Shown piece by piece: positions 14,721 through 23,132 of a stretch of 37,939 nt of DNA. Position numbers and translations under genes: made by a program. Positions within the stretch are counted from its first letter, which is position 1, and the number at the start of each line of letters is the position of its first letter. The notes beneath the pieces are model-generated. The model ran no database searches and was not told where the DNA came from. It saw only the letters and a list, made by a program, of their open reading frames with translations. Source of the stretch: an uncultured Eubacteriales bacterium (GTDB lineage: Bacteria > Bacillota > Clostridia > Peptostreptococcales > Anaerovoracaceae); NCBI GenBank assembly GCA_902795265.1, contig CADBKM010000012.1, positions 1 through 37,939 of the forward strand, in the 5' to 3' direction.

Positions 14721-15626
14721 TTATACTATGAGCGAAATAGCGGACTGAAGCGTTTTTATCTCGCATACTCCGCTTCCTTTCTCATACTCTCCGTCGAGTG
14801 TCCAGTGTATGCCCTCATCAAGCTCGACAGTGACAGTGTGAGCCGAGTACTTTTCGATCTGATGCGACTTGAAGGTGCCTCCCAGCGTGCTGATAGCAAT
14901 GTCGTTGAGCTCGATGATATCCTGAGGCATTTTGATCATCAGGACTTCCATGATCCCGTCATTCATATCGACATCAAGCTTTTCAAGATTGAGGATGCCT
15001 CCTATGGACTTTGAGTTTGAGACCGCACCGAGAACATAGTCGCCTTCGTGAATCTCTTCTGCAGCGGTCCCCTCTTCGAGGATGATTCTCGCATGTATAG
15101 GCTTTATATTCGCCAGTTCCTTCACACCGGCCATAACATAGGCTGAGTGACCGAAGATATTCTTGATATTTTGCGGAACTGAATAAGTTGTAGAAGTAAA
15201 TGCCCCGAAGCTGGCAACGTAGCTGAAGTAGCGTCCGTTGAAGCTTCCGATGTCTACAGGCCTTGCAGTTCCGTTTATAATGGTTCTCACACATTCATTG
15301 ATCGATTTCGGAAGGCCGACGGAATGAGCGAAATCGTTGGTCGACCCCGCGGGTATGTATCCGATAGGAGTCTTATGCCCTTTGCTGAGCATTCCGTCTA
15401 TAACACCGTTGAGAGTTCCATCACCCCCGGATACCACGACTACATCGGCATCGCCGCCGTATTCAGCCGCGAAATTCCGTGAATCACCGCCCGCAGTTGT
15501 CATGAGCACCTGTGTCAGATATCCGGCATATGAGAACTGTTCAACTATCTCGGCCAGATGCTTTGGTGCCATCATCAGCCCTGCCTTAGGGTTCATGATA
15601 AGAAGGAGTTTTTTTCTTTCGTGCAT
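14721..15626 (-). CDS. Diacylglycerol/lipid kinase family protein (YegS/DgkB)
   Basis: A 301-residue soluble lipid kinase. The DAGK catalytic domain includes LLIMNPKAG (8-16), the nucleotide-binding VVSGGDGTLNGVIDGM (62-77) and GYIPAGSTNDFAHSVGLP (88-105), all diagnostic. DgkB recycles diacylglycerol to phosphatidic acid in Gram-positives. Other members phosphorylate sphingosine-like lipids, so the substrate is left open. It is cotranscribed with the BrkB protein upstream (27 nt gap) and the MBL protein downstream. Confidence 0.9.
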   Translation of the reverse strand: MHERKKLLLIMNPKAGLMMAPKHLAEIVEQFSYAGYLTQVLMTTAGGDSRNFAAEYGGDADVVVVSGGDGTLNGVIDGMLSKGHKTPIGYIPAGSTNDFAHSVGLPKSINECVRTIINGTARPVDIGSFNGRYFSYVASFGAFTSTTYSVPQNIKNIFGHSAYVMAGVKELANIKPIHARIILEEGTAAEEIHEGDYVLGAVSNSKSIGGILNLEKLDVDMNDGIMEVLMIKMPQDIIELNDIAISTLGGTFKSHQIEKYSAHTVTVELDEGIHWTLDGEYEKGSGVCEIKTLQSAISLIV

Positions 15627-15653
15627 TATCAGTAACCTCCGGATATATCTGTT

Positions 15654-16799
15654 CTAATCGCAGTCTTCATCGTCTCCCGATTCAAGTTCTGCTCTTCGTG
15701 TCTCTATTTCGTGCTCGATCCTCTCCCTTACGTTCCTGGTCTCTACGAGTTCCGCAATCTCTTTTTCACGTTTCTCGTCATAGCCCGGGTCGAATTTCCT
15801 GGAGGCCTTTACCGCCAGGCTGTCGAGTGATCTGTCGACCATGTCGTACTCGCCTATGATCAGCTTGTTACACATCTCCTCGCCTTTGTCCCCATACTGT
15901 TTGATGAGATACTCCTTGATCTTGGCAGGAGTCAGCCGGCCGCGCCTCATGTGGATATCCCACGATTTGTTGAACATCATGCCGATGCAGAGGACCCAGC
16001 TTATGAGGTAAAACCAAAGCATCATGGCTACGATGTTGGAGAAGGCTCCGTACAGAAGGTTGTAATTAGTCGCTCTGGCTATATATATCGAGTACAGCCA
16101 GGTCACGAGCATTATGCCCATGGTCGCTACAACGGCTCCCGGCAGCACTGCTCTGAGCGGAACACGAATACGCGGCAGCATATAATAATTTGCCAGTATG
16201 ACCAGGAAGAACATCACTGCGAGCAGAGGTGTCCTGAGGTCAGCAATGAGACCTTCTATGTATGTATTCTGAAGTATCCTTTTTGCGATGAGTTCGCCGT
16301 ACACATAACCTACCAGTGTTACGGCAACCACAAGTATCGAAAATGCGGCGATCGGTATGGATTTGAGACGTTCGGTGAAAAAACTGAATCTGTACCTGCC
16401 GTAGCTGATGGTATAAGTCGTCAGTCTCGACAGTGAAAATGCCAGGGATGAACTCGCCCAAAGAGCGAGGATCACCATGAAGAAGTTTGTGACAGCAGTC
16501 GAAGAAGCCGAGAACAGCCTGTCGAGAACACTCCCCATCTCGGTCGACAGGTGAGCCTCGAGCCAGTCTCTGACGAAGTCCATCGATACATCAAATATAC
16601 CGAGCACCTGAGTGAGTACGATCAGCATCGGAACGGATGCCATAAAGAAGAAATACGCGATCTGCGCTGCAAATCCCGCATAATATTGGTCGTCAAACTG
16701 CCTCCACAGGTGGAAGCCGATTTTCAGCACTCTTTTCCACGTGAGGTGGAGCTTATTTTCTTCGGGGTTATCACGCGTGTTATCCCAGAAATCGCCCAT
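15654..16799 (-). CDS. YihY/virulence factor BrkB family membrane protein
   Basis: A 381-residue membrane protein with about six transmembrane helices between residues 45 and 285 and a charged C-terminal tail of roughly 90 residues. The family signature is visible in AAQIAYFFFMASVPMLIVL near 44-62 and the later LLYGAFSNIVAMMLWFYL. The family was once called ribonuclease BN, but that activity belongs to a different protein. Its function is unsettled. It starts 21 nt after rdgB. Confidence 0.9.
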   Translation of the reverse strand: MGDFWDNTRDNPEENKLHLTWKRVLKIGFHLWRQFDDQYYAGFAAQIAYFFFMASVPMLIVLTQVLGIFDVSMDFVRDWLEAHLSTEMGSVLDRLFSASSTAVTNFFMVILALWASSSLAFSLSRLTTYTISYGRYRFSFFTERLKSIPIAAFSILVVAVTLVGYVYGELIAKRILQNTYIEGLIADLRTPLLAVMFFLVILANYYMLPRIRVPLRAVLPGAVVATMGIMLVTWLYSIYIARATNYNLLYGAFSNIVAMMLWFYLISWVLCIGMMFNKSWDIHMRRGRLTPAKIKEYLIKQYGDKGEEMCNKLIIGEYDMVDRSLDSLAVKASRKFDPGYDEKREKEIAELVETRNVRERIEHEIETRRAELESGDDEDCD

Positions 16800-16820
16800 A
16801 CTCTCTGATCTGAGCCGGCA

Positions 16821-17477
16821 TCAGCCGAGCAGTCTCTCCAGTTCCTCCAGCGCTTTCGCTCTGTGACTTATAGTGTTTTTGAAGTCCGTACCCTTTTCAG
16901 CGAACGTTTCGCTGTATCCCTCAGGAATAAAGACCGGATCGTATCCGAATCCCTCATCGCCTCTCTTTTCTTCGGAGATATGTCCTCTGCACTCTCCTCT
17001 GGCAACAAGTACGTATCTGCCGTTTTCTTCATAAGCAGCTTCAGGAACACCCTTTTTGTCAGGATAGACAAGTGTGATGACAGTTACGAACTTAGCCGTA
17101 CGTTCACTTGAAGGTACTCCATCAAGTGCCGCGAGCAGCTTTGTATTGTTGTCATCATAGGTGCATCCCTCACCGGCGTATCTGGCGCTGTAAACACCCG
17201 GAGCTCCGCCAATGGCATCTACCATAAGGCCCGAGTCATCTGCAATAACAGGGCTGTCGAGGTACTTCGCAAGGGAAGGATCGGAAGCGATCATGTCCAT
17301 GATAACGCTTGCCTTCAGGTGGGAATTCTCCTCAAAAGTCGTCCCTGTTTCTTCGATATCGTCGGTAGGTATTCCGGCGTCGTCGCGCGAGATAACATCA
17401 AGGCCGAACTTCTCGAGTATAGCCCTGATTTCCTTTATCTTATTCTTATTCTGTGATGCAAGTATAGCTGTTCTCAT
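16821..17477 (-). CDS. rdgB: XTP/dITP diphosphatase (HAM1/RdgB)
   Basis: Hydrolyses non-canonical purine nucleotides (XTP, dITP) to monophosphates, keeping them out of DNA. The 218-residue protein has the substrate motif SQNKNKIKEI (8-17), the metal-binding VIADDSGLMVDAIGGAPGVY and the C-terminal GFGYDPVFIP and ISHRAKAL elements. Length is slightly above the 200-residue norm because of a small insertion around the middle. It starts 15 nt after the SCIFF maturase and leads into the long housekeeping run. Confidence 0.96.
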   Translation of the reverse strand: MRTAILASQNKNKIKEIRAILEKFGLDVISRDDAGIPTDDIEETGTTFEENSHLKASVIMDMIASDPSLAKYLDSPVIADDSGLMVDAIGGAPGVYSARYAGEGCTYDDNNTKLLAALDGVPSSERTAKFVTVITLVYPDKKGVPEAAYEENGRYVLVARGECRGHISEEKRGDEGFGYDPVFIPEGYSETFAEKGTDFKNTISHRAKALEELERLLG

Positions 17478-17492
17478 AGTTAATTAATTGTA

Positions 17493-18935
17493 TCATTTTT
17501 CACGTGCAGCCGCCATCATCAGGGCGCATTCGATGCGCTTTCTGTGCAGCTTGCAGCCGAATCGATATACCTTGTTGATATCTCCGTTTGAGTGATAATT
17601 GTTTGCAGCGCAGCCACCGGCACAGTAAAGTCTGGCCCAGCAGTCCTTACATTCATCACGTGTATAAATGTTATTGTTGTTCCTGAAAATATCGACTGTC
17701 TCAGGGTGCGTGATGCCATCGTAAATGTTTCCGACTATCATGTCATCATCACCTACGAACTGGTGGCATGGGTAAAGATCTCCTGTCGGTGTTACGGCCA
17801 GGTACTCGGTCGCTACTCCGCATCCGGCAACTCTCTTGTAAATGCACGGTCCGCCGGTCAGATCTACCGTATAGTGGTAGAAGCTGAATCCTTCACCGCG
17901 TTCTTCTCTTGCCAGCATCTCAAGAGCGAGTTTCTCGTATTCTTCGTAGAGCTGCGGGAGGTCTTCTTCGTGCAGCGCATACGGCACGTTCGGATCGGAA
18001 ACTACAGGTTCGATCGATGTCTCTCTGAAGCCGAGATCCGCCATGGCGAGCACGTCGGCTGCAAAGTCCTTGTTGTAAGCGGTGTATGTGCCGCGCATGT
18101 AATACTCGGACGATCTTCTTTGCGAGGCAATATCCGGATCATCTGTAGTTCTGGCATCGACGAGTGCTTTGAAATTGCCCATTATGGAGTCATATGTACC
18201 TTCACCGGTCTTGCTGTGCCTCATGCGGTCATGGGTATCGCGCCTGCCGTCCATGCTGAGGACTACGTTTCCCATCTCGCGGTTGGTGAACTCAATGACA
18301 TCATCATCTATGAGCACGCCGTTGGTCGTAAGAGTGAAATTGAACACCTTGTTGTGTTTCTTCTCGAGTTCTCTTCCGTAGGCAACTATCTCTTTGCAGA
18401 CATCCCAGTTGATAAGAGGTTCGCCGCCGAAGAAATCCACTTCAAGATGTCTGCGTGCTCCGGAATTATCGACCAGGTAGTCAAGAGCTCTCTTTCCGAC
18501 CTCAGCACTCATGATGCCGCTTTTACCGCTGTAGTCACCTTTTCCCGCGAAGCAGTATTCACAGTCCATGTTACAGCCGTGGGCTACATGAAGGCAGATC
18601 GCCTTAAGGACAGACTGTTTCAGCTTTATTTCACCAGCCGCCTGCTCAAACGGGTCGTCAGACCAAAGCAGTCTGCTGCCGTAAAGCTCAGCTATATCTG
18701 AGATCGTATCAGCTGCGTCTTCATGCGAAATACCGTGAACACGCTCCAGCTCTGCAGCCACCGAATCAAGGGCATCGCTGTTTTCGAAAACGGTTTTTGC
18801 CCCGCCGCTTTCGCTGCATGCCATCTTATCGAGTTTATCTATAGCGTCGTAAGCCACCTCGTCTACGGAATGCACTGCTCCGCTCGCTGCATCTACGACC
18901 ATATTGAATCCGTTTAACTTATATTTATGAATCAT
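17493..18935 (-). CDS. scfB: SCIFF peptide maturase, radical SAM/SPASM enzyme
   Basis: These enzymes (CteB and Tte1186 are characterised examples) bind SCIFF with an N-terminal winged-helix recognition domain and form a Cys-to-Thr thioether. Here residues 1-95 are the recognition region. The radical SAM cluster motif is CNMDCEYC (121-128). The C-terminal SPASM part has GCGVATEYLAVTPTGDLYPC and CKDCWARLYCAGGC, supplying ligands for auxiliary iron-sulfur clusters. The 480-residue length matches the family. It starts 70 nt after the SCIFF stop, with a terminator between them, so it probably depends on partial read-through. Confidence 0.95.
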   Translation of the reverse strand: MIHKYKLNGFNMVVDAASGAVHSVDEVAYDAIDKLDKMACSESGGAKTVFENSDALDSVAAELERVHGISHEDAADTISDIAELYGSRLLWSDDPFEQAAGEIKLKQSVLKAICLHVAHGCNMDCEYCFAGKGDYSGKSGIMSAEVGKRALDYLVDNSGARRHLEVDFFGGEPLINWDVCKEIVAYGRELEKKHNKVFNFTLTTNGVLIDDDVIEFTNREMGNVVLSMDGRRDTHDRMRHSKTGEGTYDSIMGNFKALVDARTTDDPDIASQRRSSEYYMRGTYTAYNKDFAADVLAMADLGFRETSIEPVVSDPNVPYALHEEDLPQLYEEYEKLALEMLAREERGEGFSFYHYTVDLTGGPCIYKRVAGCGVATEYLAVTPTGDLYPCHQFVGDDDMIVGNIYDGITHPETVDIFRNNNNIYTRDECKDCWARLYCAGGCAANNYHSNGDINKVYRFGCKLHRKRIECALMMAAAREK

Positions 18936-18958
18936 TTCTCTCTAAAAAATTAAGTGGG

Positions 18959-18994
18959 ACAAAAAGAAAAACGGCGCTGCATAATGCAGCGCCG
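18959..18994 (-). terminator. Intrinsic terminator between the SCIFF gene and its maturase
   Basis: A near-perfect palindrome at 18994-18972 (CGGCGCTGCAT facing ATGCAGCGCCG) followed on the minus strand by TTTTTCTTTTT. It should end most SCIFF transcripts and let a fraction continue into scfB, giving excess peptide over enzyme. Confidence 0.88.
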
Positions 18995-19005
18995 CTGTAA
19001 GCATC

Positions 19006-19155
19006 TTACTTTTCCTTACGCTGCTCGCAGTGCTGGTTTGCAACGCTGCAGGAAGTCTTGCTTGCAGACTGGCATGAAGTCTGGCACTCACCGCATCCGC
19101 CTGTGATTCTGGATTCAGCCATATCTCTTGTTGTTATAGTCTTGATTCTTTTCAT
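19006..19155 (-). CDS. scfA: SCIFF ribosomally synthesised peptide precursor, variant lacking the bridge residues
   Basis: SCIFF (six cysteines in forty-five residues) is a near-universal RiPP precursor of Clostridia. The 49-residue product starts MKRIKTITTRDMAES and has the typical core GGCGECQTSCQSASKTSC. The start at 19155 is chosen because GGAGGGG lies 7-8 nt before it. Only five cysteines remain (21, 24, 28, 36, 43). Position 32 is Ser (codon AGC) and position 37 is Ser (codon AGC), whereas the characterised thioether joins Cys32 to Thr37. The peptide is followed immediately by its maturase. Confidence 0.93.
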   Translation of the reverse strand: MKRIKTITTRDMAESRITGGCGECQTSCQSASKTSCSVANQHCEQRKEK

Positions 19156-19190
19156 TTTTTTATCCCCTCCGTCAGTGATAACTCCTAAGT

Positions 19191-19219
19191 AGGATACCAT
19201 TCCGCAACGATTATGTCAA
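19191..19219 (-). promoter_or_regulatory. Strong sigma-A-type promoter of scfA overlapping the upstream stop codon
   Basis: A perfect -35 TTGACA (19219-19214), 17-bp spacer and TATCCT -10 (19196-19191) on the minus strand. The TGA stop of the UspA-domain gene lies inside the -35. Transcription should begin about 30 nt before the SCIFF start codon. Confidence 0.8.
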
Positions 19220-20208
19220 TCTGACTCGCTTGTTGAAACAGCATCTACGGCTGCCTGAGCGGCATCTGCCACTTCCTTCTCAAGAGCAGCAAACTCAGCC
19301 CTCGCCTCTGCGACGAAATCCGGCACTTCAGGTGCTTCGAAATCTTCAGGTACACCTGTTCTAGGCACTTCGAGAGTAGCACGTCTTTCAAAAGGAGTCT
19401 TCTCTTCGCCTCTGTGAGCTACAGCCTCTTCGTGGTTGTCAGGAGCCGCTGAGATACGGAAGTCAAATACCGCTTCCTTTCTCATGTCTCTGTTGACTAT
19501 TCTGATACGGTCTGCCTTTCCGTCGTTGCTGTCCGCCTTGACCAGGATATCCTTTGCCTCTCCGGCAGCTATATCGAGGGTCACTTCCTGCCCCGGCTGA
19601 GGCGGGAGATCCCAGTTTCTGGTATCAGGGTTGTATGCAGTATGGAAGAATCTGACCTTGCCGACTGTAACATTTATATGATAGATGCAATCCTGGTTTA
19701 CACTCGGGAGCAGGCACTCGCTCTGCTTGTCGCCGAGCTGGCCTCTGAGGTTTACAGTGCCTCTGGCAGTCTTATATACGAGTCCCCTGTACTCATTGCG
19801 CGCTTCGGCCTGCTCGCTGACTATCAGAACATCGCACGGAGCGTTGTTTATAACGTATTCCGCCGTTGTTCCTATTGAGTTGAGCGTGTCCTCTTTCGAC
19901 GACTTTGTCATCACGATGAGGTCGCATCCGGTCTCGCGTACAGCTCTGGTAATGCGTACGCCCGGCTTTCCTACTGCAGACAGCTTCGTCACTTTGTAGC
20001 CTTCAAGCTCTGCAGCCACGAGTTCGAGCTTGTCGTCGAGCTCCTTAATTACCGCAGCTTCGATATCTGACTTGACTTTGTAGCCGAGTCTTTCATCGAC
20101 CATCATGATCACAAGCTCCGCTTCTTCAGGAGAATAGTGCTTCTTTACATACGGAAGCGCCTTCAGACTGCGTTGTGTTTCTTCGATTGGGATAAGAATC
20201 TTTTTCAT
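19216..20208 (-). CDS. UspA-domain protein with an additional C-terminal region
   Basis: Residues 1-135 are a universal stress protein domain: MKKILIPIEETQRSLKALPY at the start, a central LSAVGKPGVRITRAV, and DLIVMTKSSKEDTLNSIGTTAEYVI near 97-121. The nucleotide-binding GxxG(9x)GS pattern is altered (KSSKEDTLNSIGT), so ATP binding is uncertain. Residues 150-255 look beta-rich and unassigned. The tail (255-330) is acidic and Ala/Glu-rich, probably partly disordered. Usp domains are usually about 140 residues, so the extension more than doubles it. The gene has its own promoter and an AGAGGA ribosome-binding site. Confidence 0.8.
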   Translation of the reverse strand: MKKILIPIEETQRSLKALPYVKKHYSPEEAELVIMMVDERLGYKVKSDIEAAVIKELDDKLELVAAELEGYKVTKLSAVGKPGVRITRAVRETGCDLIVMTKSSKEDTLNSIGTTAEYVINNAPCDVLIVSEQAEARNEYRGLVYKTARGTVNLRGQLGDKQSECLLPSVNQDCIYHINVTVGKVRFFHTAYNPDTRNWDLPPQPGQEVTLDIAAGEAKDILVKADSNDGKADRIRIVNRDMRKEAVFDFRISAAPDNHEEAVAHRGEEKTPFERRATLEVPRTGVPEDFEAPEVPDFVAEARAEFAALEKEVADAAQAAVDAVSTSESD

Positions 20209-20249
20209 AAGTTTATCCTCTGCTAAATGCTAAATACTCTAACTGATTT

Positions 20250-20279
20250 ATTTTAGCACGCTTACGTTAACATTATCAA
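20250..20279 (-). promoter_or_regulatory. Promoter of the UspA-domain gene
   Basis: TTGATA (20279-20274), 18-bp spacer and TAAAAT (20255-20250), preceded by TGC to give an extended -10, on the minus strand. It lies about 40 nt upstream of the start codon. Confidence 0.65.
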
Positions 20280-20291
20280 TTTTCATTAATT

Positions 20292-21374
20292 CTATTTAAG
20301 GAACCGGCTGTTCAAAGTCAGTATGAACACCTCTAAAACAGCGTAAAGCACCAGATAATCGTCATCATATGAGTTGATGAGGTCGCTTCTGCAATTCCCA
20401 TGCTCATCAAATATGATATTAGGCGACCCTCCTATCACGGCTTTAAGCTTTCCTTCCTGTTCGATCATGTAGTTGCAGGATATCCGAGCCTTCATGCACG
20501 ACGGAAAGAGTTTCAGAGTGAACTCTCCGGCATCCGTATCCGCTATGAACCCTTCGCCGCTCTTGTCCCTGAAACGTCTGATCTCTCCGAAGTGCCCCTC
20601 TCCGGTAAGAAGCTCGAACCCGGCACTTTCGGCAGGTTCGTCCCTCTGGTTCATTTCGTGCGGTACTACAGCACCCATCAGTTCTCCGTCGCTGTCGAGC
20701 ACTCTGACTGTAAACGGATGAAGAGAAGTCTCAACTTTGAGGACTTCGTTTCCGTCTGAGTCCCTGAAGCATCCGTCACTGGAATTGTGATAATAGAACC
20801 TGTAAAAGTCGAGAGTTTCAGGCATTGCAGCGTCTCTCTCCTTGTCGAGCTTTTCTGTAAGCTCGGTGAGGTGCTTCACAAGCATCACTGATGCAAGCTT
20901 GAAGCCGGCGAAGACTGCGTACCTCTTTGGTGTTACCTCTGTCTCCGCTGCATTCACCAGACCGCTGAACCTATATTCGTCGTCCTGACTTCTGATGATA
21001 TTCTCGAGCCTGGTGACATGCCTAACATCGATGTAATTCTTTCCGCGCGATATCACGACGCAGTCTCTGAAACTGCCCGGGCCGAAAAGTATGCTTTCGC
21101 CCGCAAAGCCTTTATGCTCAGCTATCCACGGTTTTCCAAGAGGGGTATCGGTGTCTTTGAGCTTTTCGTACAGTTCAGCGATGCTCAGATCGGTCTTTAC
21201 GATTTTCTCATAGATGCTGCGGTCGTTGCGTTTGCCTCCGCCCCGGTTCCAGAAAACTCCGAAAGCCAGCAGCAGAGTAATGCCGCCCATGATAAATCGT
21301 CCAACAGACATCATGAGCAGGCTTAGTATTATGGCCAGCACTCCGACAGCGGTTATCGCTTTATCTTGTTTCAT
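20292..21374 (-). CDS. Predicted membrane-anchored protein of unknown function
   Basis: A 360-residue protein with one long hydrophobic hairpin or two helices at residues 8-42, then a soluble region. The C-terminal third (from about 270) is beta-rich and ends with a hydrophobic helix, and faintly resembles LURP-one/tubby-like folds (GEFTLKLF, then a long C-terminal hydrophobic helix LVLYAVLEVFILTL). That similarity is an impression only. AAGGAG lies upstream of the ATG. It follows the phosphoglucomutase by 35 nt and is the last gene before the UspA promoter. Confidence 0.65.
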   Translation of the reverse strand: MKQDKAITAVGVLAIILSLLMMSVGRFIMGGITLLLAFGVFWNRGGGKRNDRSIYEKIVKTDLSIAELYEKLKDTDTPLGKPWIAEHKGFAGESILFGPGSFRDCVVISRGKNYIDVRHVTRLENIIRSQDDEYRFSGLVNAAETEVTPKRYAVFAGFKLASVMLVKHLTELTEKLDKERDAAMPETLDFYRFYYHNSSDGCFRDSDGNEVLKVETSLHPFTVRVLDSDGELMGAVVPHEMNQRDEPAESAGFELLTGEGHFGEIRRFRDKSGEGFIADTDAGEFTLKLFPSCMKARISCNYMIEQEGKLKAVIGGSPNIIFDEHGNCRSDLINSYDDDYLVLYAVLEVFILTLNSRFLK

Positions 21375-21409
21375 CTGGATAAGGATCTCCTTTTAGTCCC
21401 GTTAAGCTT

Positions 21410-23116
21410 TTAGGAAAGAAGTGCGTCAACAGCTTCCCTTATTGCCTTGCGGTTCTTCTCAGCTTCTTCTGCTGTTGATCCCTGAGCCATTACATAAGTC
21501 TTGATCTTAGGCTCAGTTCCCGAAGGCCTTACAGCAACAGCACAGCCGTCAGCAAGGTCATAAAAGAGCACGTTGCTCTTTGTGAATCCCGGAACATCTC
21601 CCAGATAATCAGTAACGCCTTCAACCTTGAGTCCGATCTCTTCAGGCGCATCCTGTCTGATGCGTGCCATTACAGCCTCTCTTCTCTCAGCCGAGTCGAA
21701 TCCGGCAAATACTGTCGATTCAGTGTTTTCAACGAAGTATCCGTATTTCTCGTAAAGAGCCTGGAGTCCGTCATACACCGACATTCCCTTTGCTTTATAA
21801 TAGCAGCCTACTTCAGCCATCATCATTGCGGCATAGACAGCATCCTTATCTCTTGCATATGTGCCGCCGAGGAATCCGATACTCTCTTCAAATCCGAAGA
21901 TGAAGCTCTCGTCTCCGTTCTCGTCGAGGTCTTTGATCTTCTCGCCTATGAACTTGAATCCCGTGAGAACGTCATACATCTTTACACCGTTGTCAGCTGC
22001 GATCTTGTCAGCCATGACTGTTGAAACGATCGACTTGCAGGCAAACGGATTAGCCGGCATGGTGCCGAGTTCTTTTCTTACTGTAATGATGTAATCGAGC
22101 ATGAGGCAGGCTTCCTGGTTGCCTGTAAGGATCTTATACCCGTCCTTGGCCTTGACTACTGATCCGCATCTGTCGCTGTCAGGGTCAACACCAATCACCA
22201 GCTCAGCGTCGTGCTTTTTTGCATACTCGATCGCAAGAGCGAATCCCTCTGTGTTCTCAGGGTTAGGTGACTTTACTGTCGGGAAGTTCCCGTCCGGAAC
22301 CATCTGCTCTTCTACAGGAATGATAGCGCCGTAACCCTGTCTTCTGAGGATCTCAGGCACCAGCTTGTAGCCTGCTCCGTGGAAAGGTGTGAAGACGATC
22401 TTCATGTCTTTGGCTACCTTGTCGATATACTTATGAGTTATGGAAGTTTCCATGACTCTGCCGATGTATGTCTCATCCATCTCATCGCCGAGGATCTCGA
22501 TGACGCCGTCAGCTACTGCTGCTTTATAATCTGTTGTCTTTACATCTTTGAAAATGTCGATCTTTGCGATCTCGGCAGATACCACGTCAGCATGCTCAGG
22601 TCCGAGCTGAGCGCCGTCTGCCCAGTATGCCTTGTATCCGTTATATTCTTTCGGGTTGTGGCTGGCTGTAATGTTGATTCCGGCAAGAGAACCTGTCTCT
22701 CTTACAGCAAACGAAAGCTCCGGTGTAGGGCGCATATCATCGAAGATATACACCTTGATGCCGTTCGCAGCGAGAACTGCTGCAGCCTCTTCGGCAAACA
22801 GTCTTGAATTGTTTCTGGAATCATGAGCGATAGCAACACCATGGCCCTCTTTTGAATCTCCACCGATCTGTCCGCCATTGGCGATGACAAGATTAGCCAG
22901 ACCCTGTGTTGCGTATCTGACGGTGTAAACGTTCATGCATCCGATGCCGGCTCCCATTATTCCTCTGAGTCCGGCTGTACCGAAGCTGAGCATGGCTTTG
23001 AATCTGCCTTCGATTTCGGCTTCGTTGCCCTCCATCGCACGGAGTTCTTCTTTTGTCTGTTCGTCTACAACTTCTGAATTAAGCCAGTATTCGTACTCTT
23101 CTCTGTAGTTTCTCAT
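21410..23116 (-). CDS. Phospho-sugar mutase (phosphoglucomutase/phosphomannomutase)
   Basis: Alpha-D-phosphohexomutase that moves phosphate between C1 and C6 of glucose (or mannose), linking glycolysis to cell-wall and polysaccharide precursors. The chosen start gives 568 residues, the length of the PgcA-type enzymes. It is preferred over upstream in-frame codons because AAGGTGGA lies just before this ATG. The active-site phosphoserine loop is TASHNPKEYNGYK, the metal loop GVDPDSDRCG and the phosphate-binding loop RPSGTEPKIK. It starts 16 nt after the ABC exporter stop. Confidence 0.94.
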   Translation of the reverse strand: MRNYREEYEYWLNSEVVDEQTKEELRAMEGNEAEIEGRFKAMLSFGTAGLRGIMGAGIGCMNVYTVRYATQGLANLVIANGGQIGGDSKEGHGVAIAHDSRNNSRLFAEEAAAVLAANGIKVYIFDDMRPTPELSFAVRETGSLAGINITASHNPKEYNGYKAYWADGAQLGPEHADVVSAEIAKIDIFKDVKTTDYKAAVADGVIEILGDEMDETYIGRVMETSITHKYIDKVAKDMKIVFTPFHGAGYKLVPEILRRQGYGAIIPVEEQMVPDGNFPTVKSPNPENTEGFALAIEYAKKHDAELVIGVDPDSDRCGSVVKAKDGYKILTGNQEACLMLDYIITVRKELGTMPANPFACKSIVSTVMADKIAADNGVKMYDVLTGFKFIGEKIKDLDENGDESFIFGFEESIGFLGGTYARDKDAVYAAMMMAEVGCYYKAKGMSVYDGLQALYEKYGYFVENTESTVFAGFDSAERREAVMARIRQDAPEEIGLKVEGVTDYLGDVPGFTKSNVLFYDLADGCAVAVRPSGTEPKIKTYVMAQGSTAEEAEKNRKAIREAVDALLS

Positions 23117-23132
23117 CTCTTTCCACCTTTCT

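Noticed and set aside
14004-15014. Plus-strand 336-codon frame over the MBL and lipid kinase genes
   Set aside because: It is antisense to two well-supported genes and low-complexity in hydrophobic/aromatic residues, as shadow frames in this base composition are.
19006-19200. Longer SCIFF start at 19200 (MVSYLGVITDGG)
   Set aside because: It begins upstream of the expected transcript start and overlaps the -10 element. The GGAGGGG site fits the ATG at 19155 and gives the usual family length.
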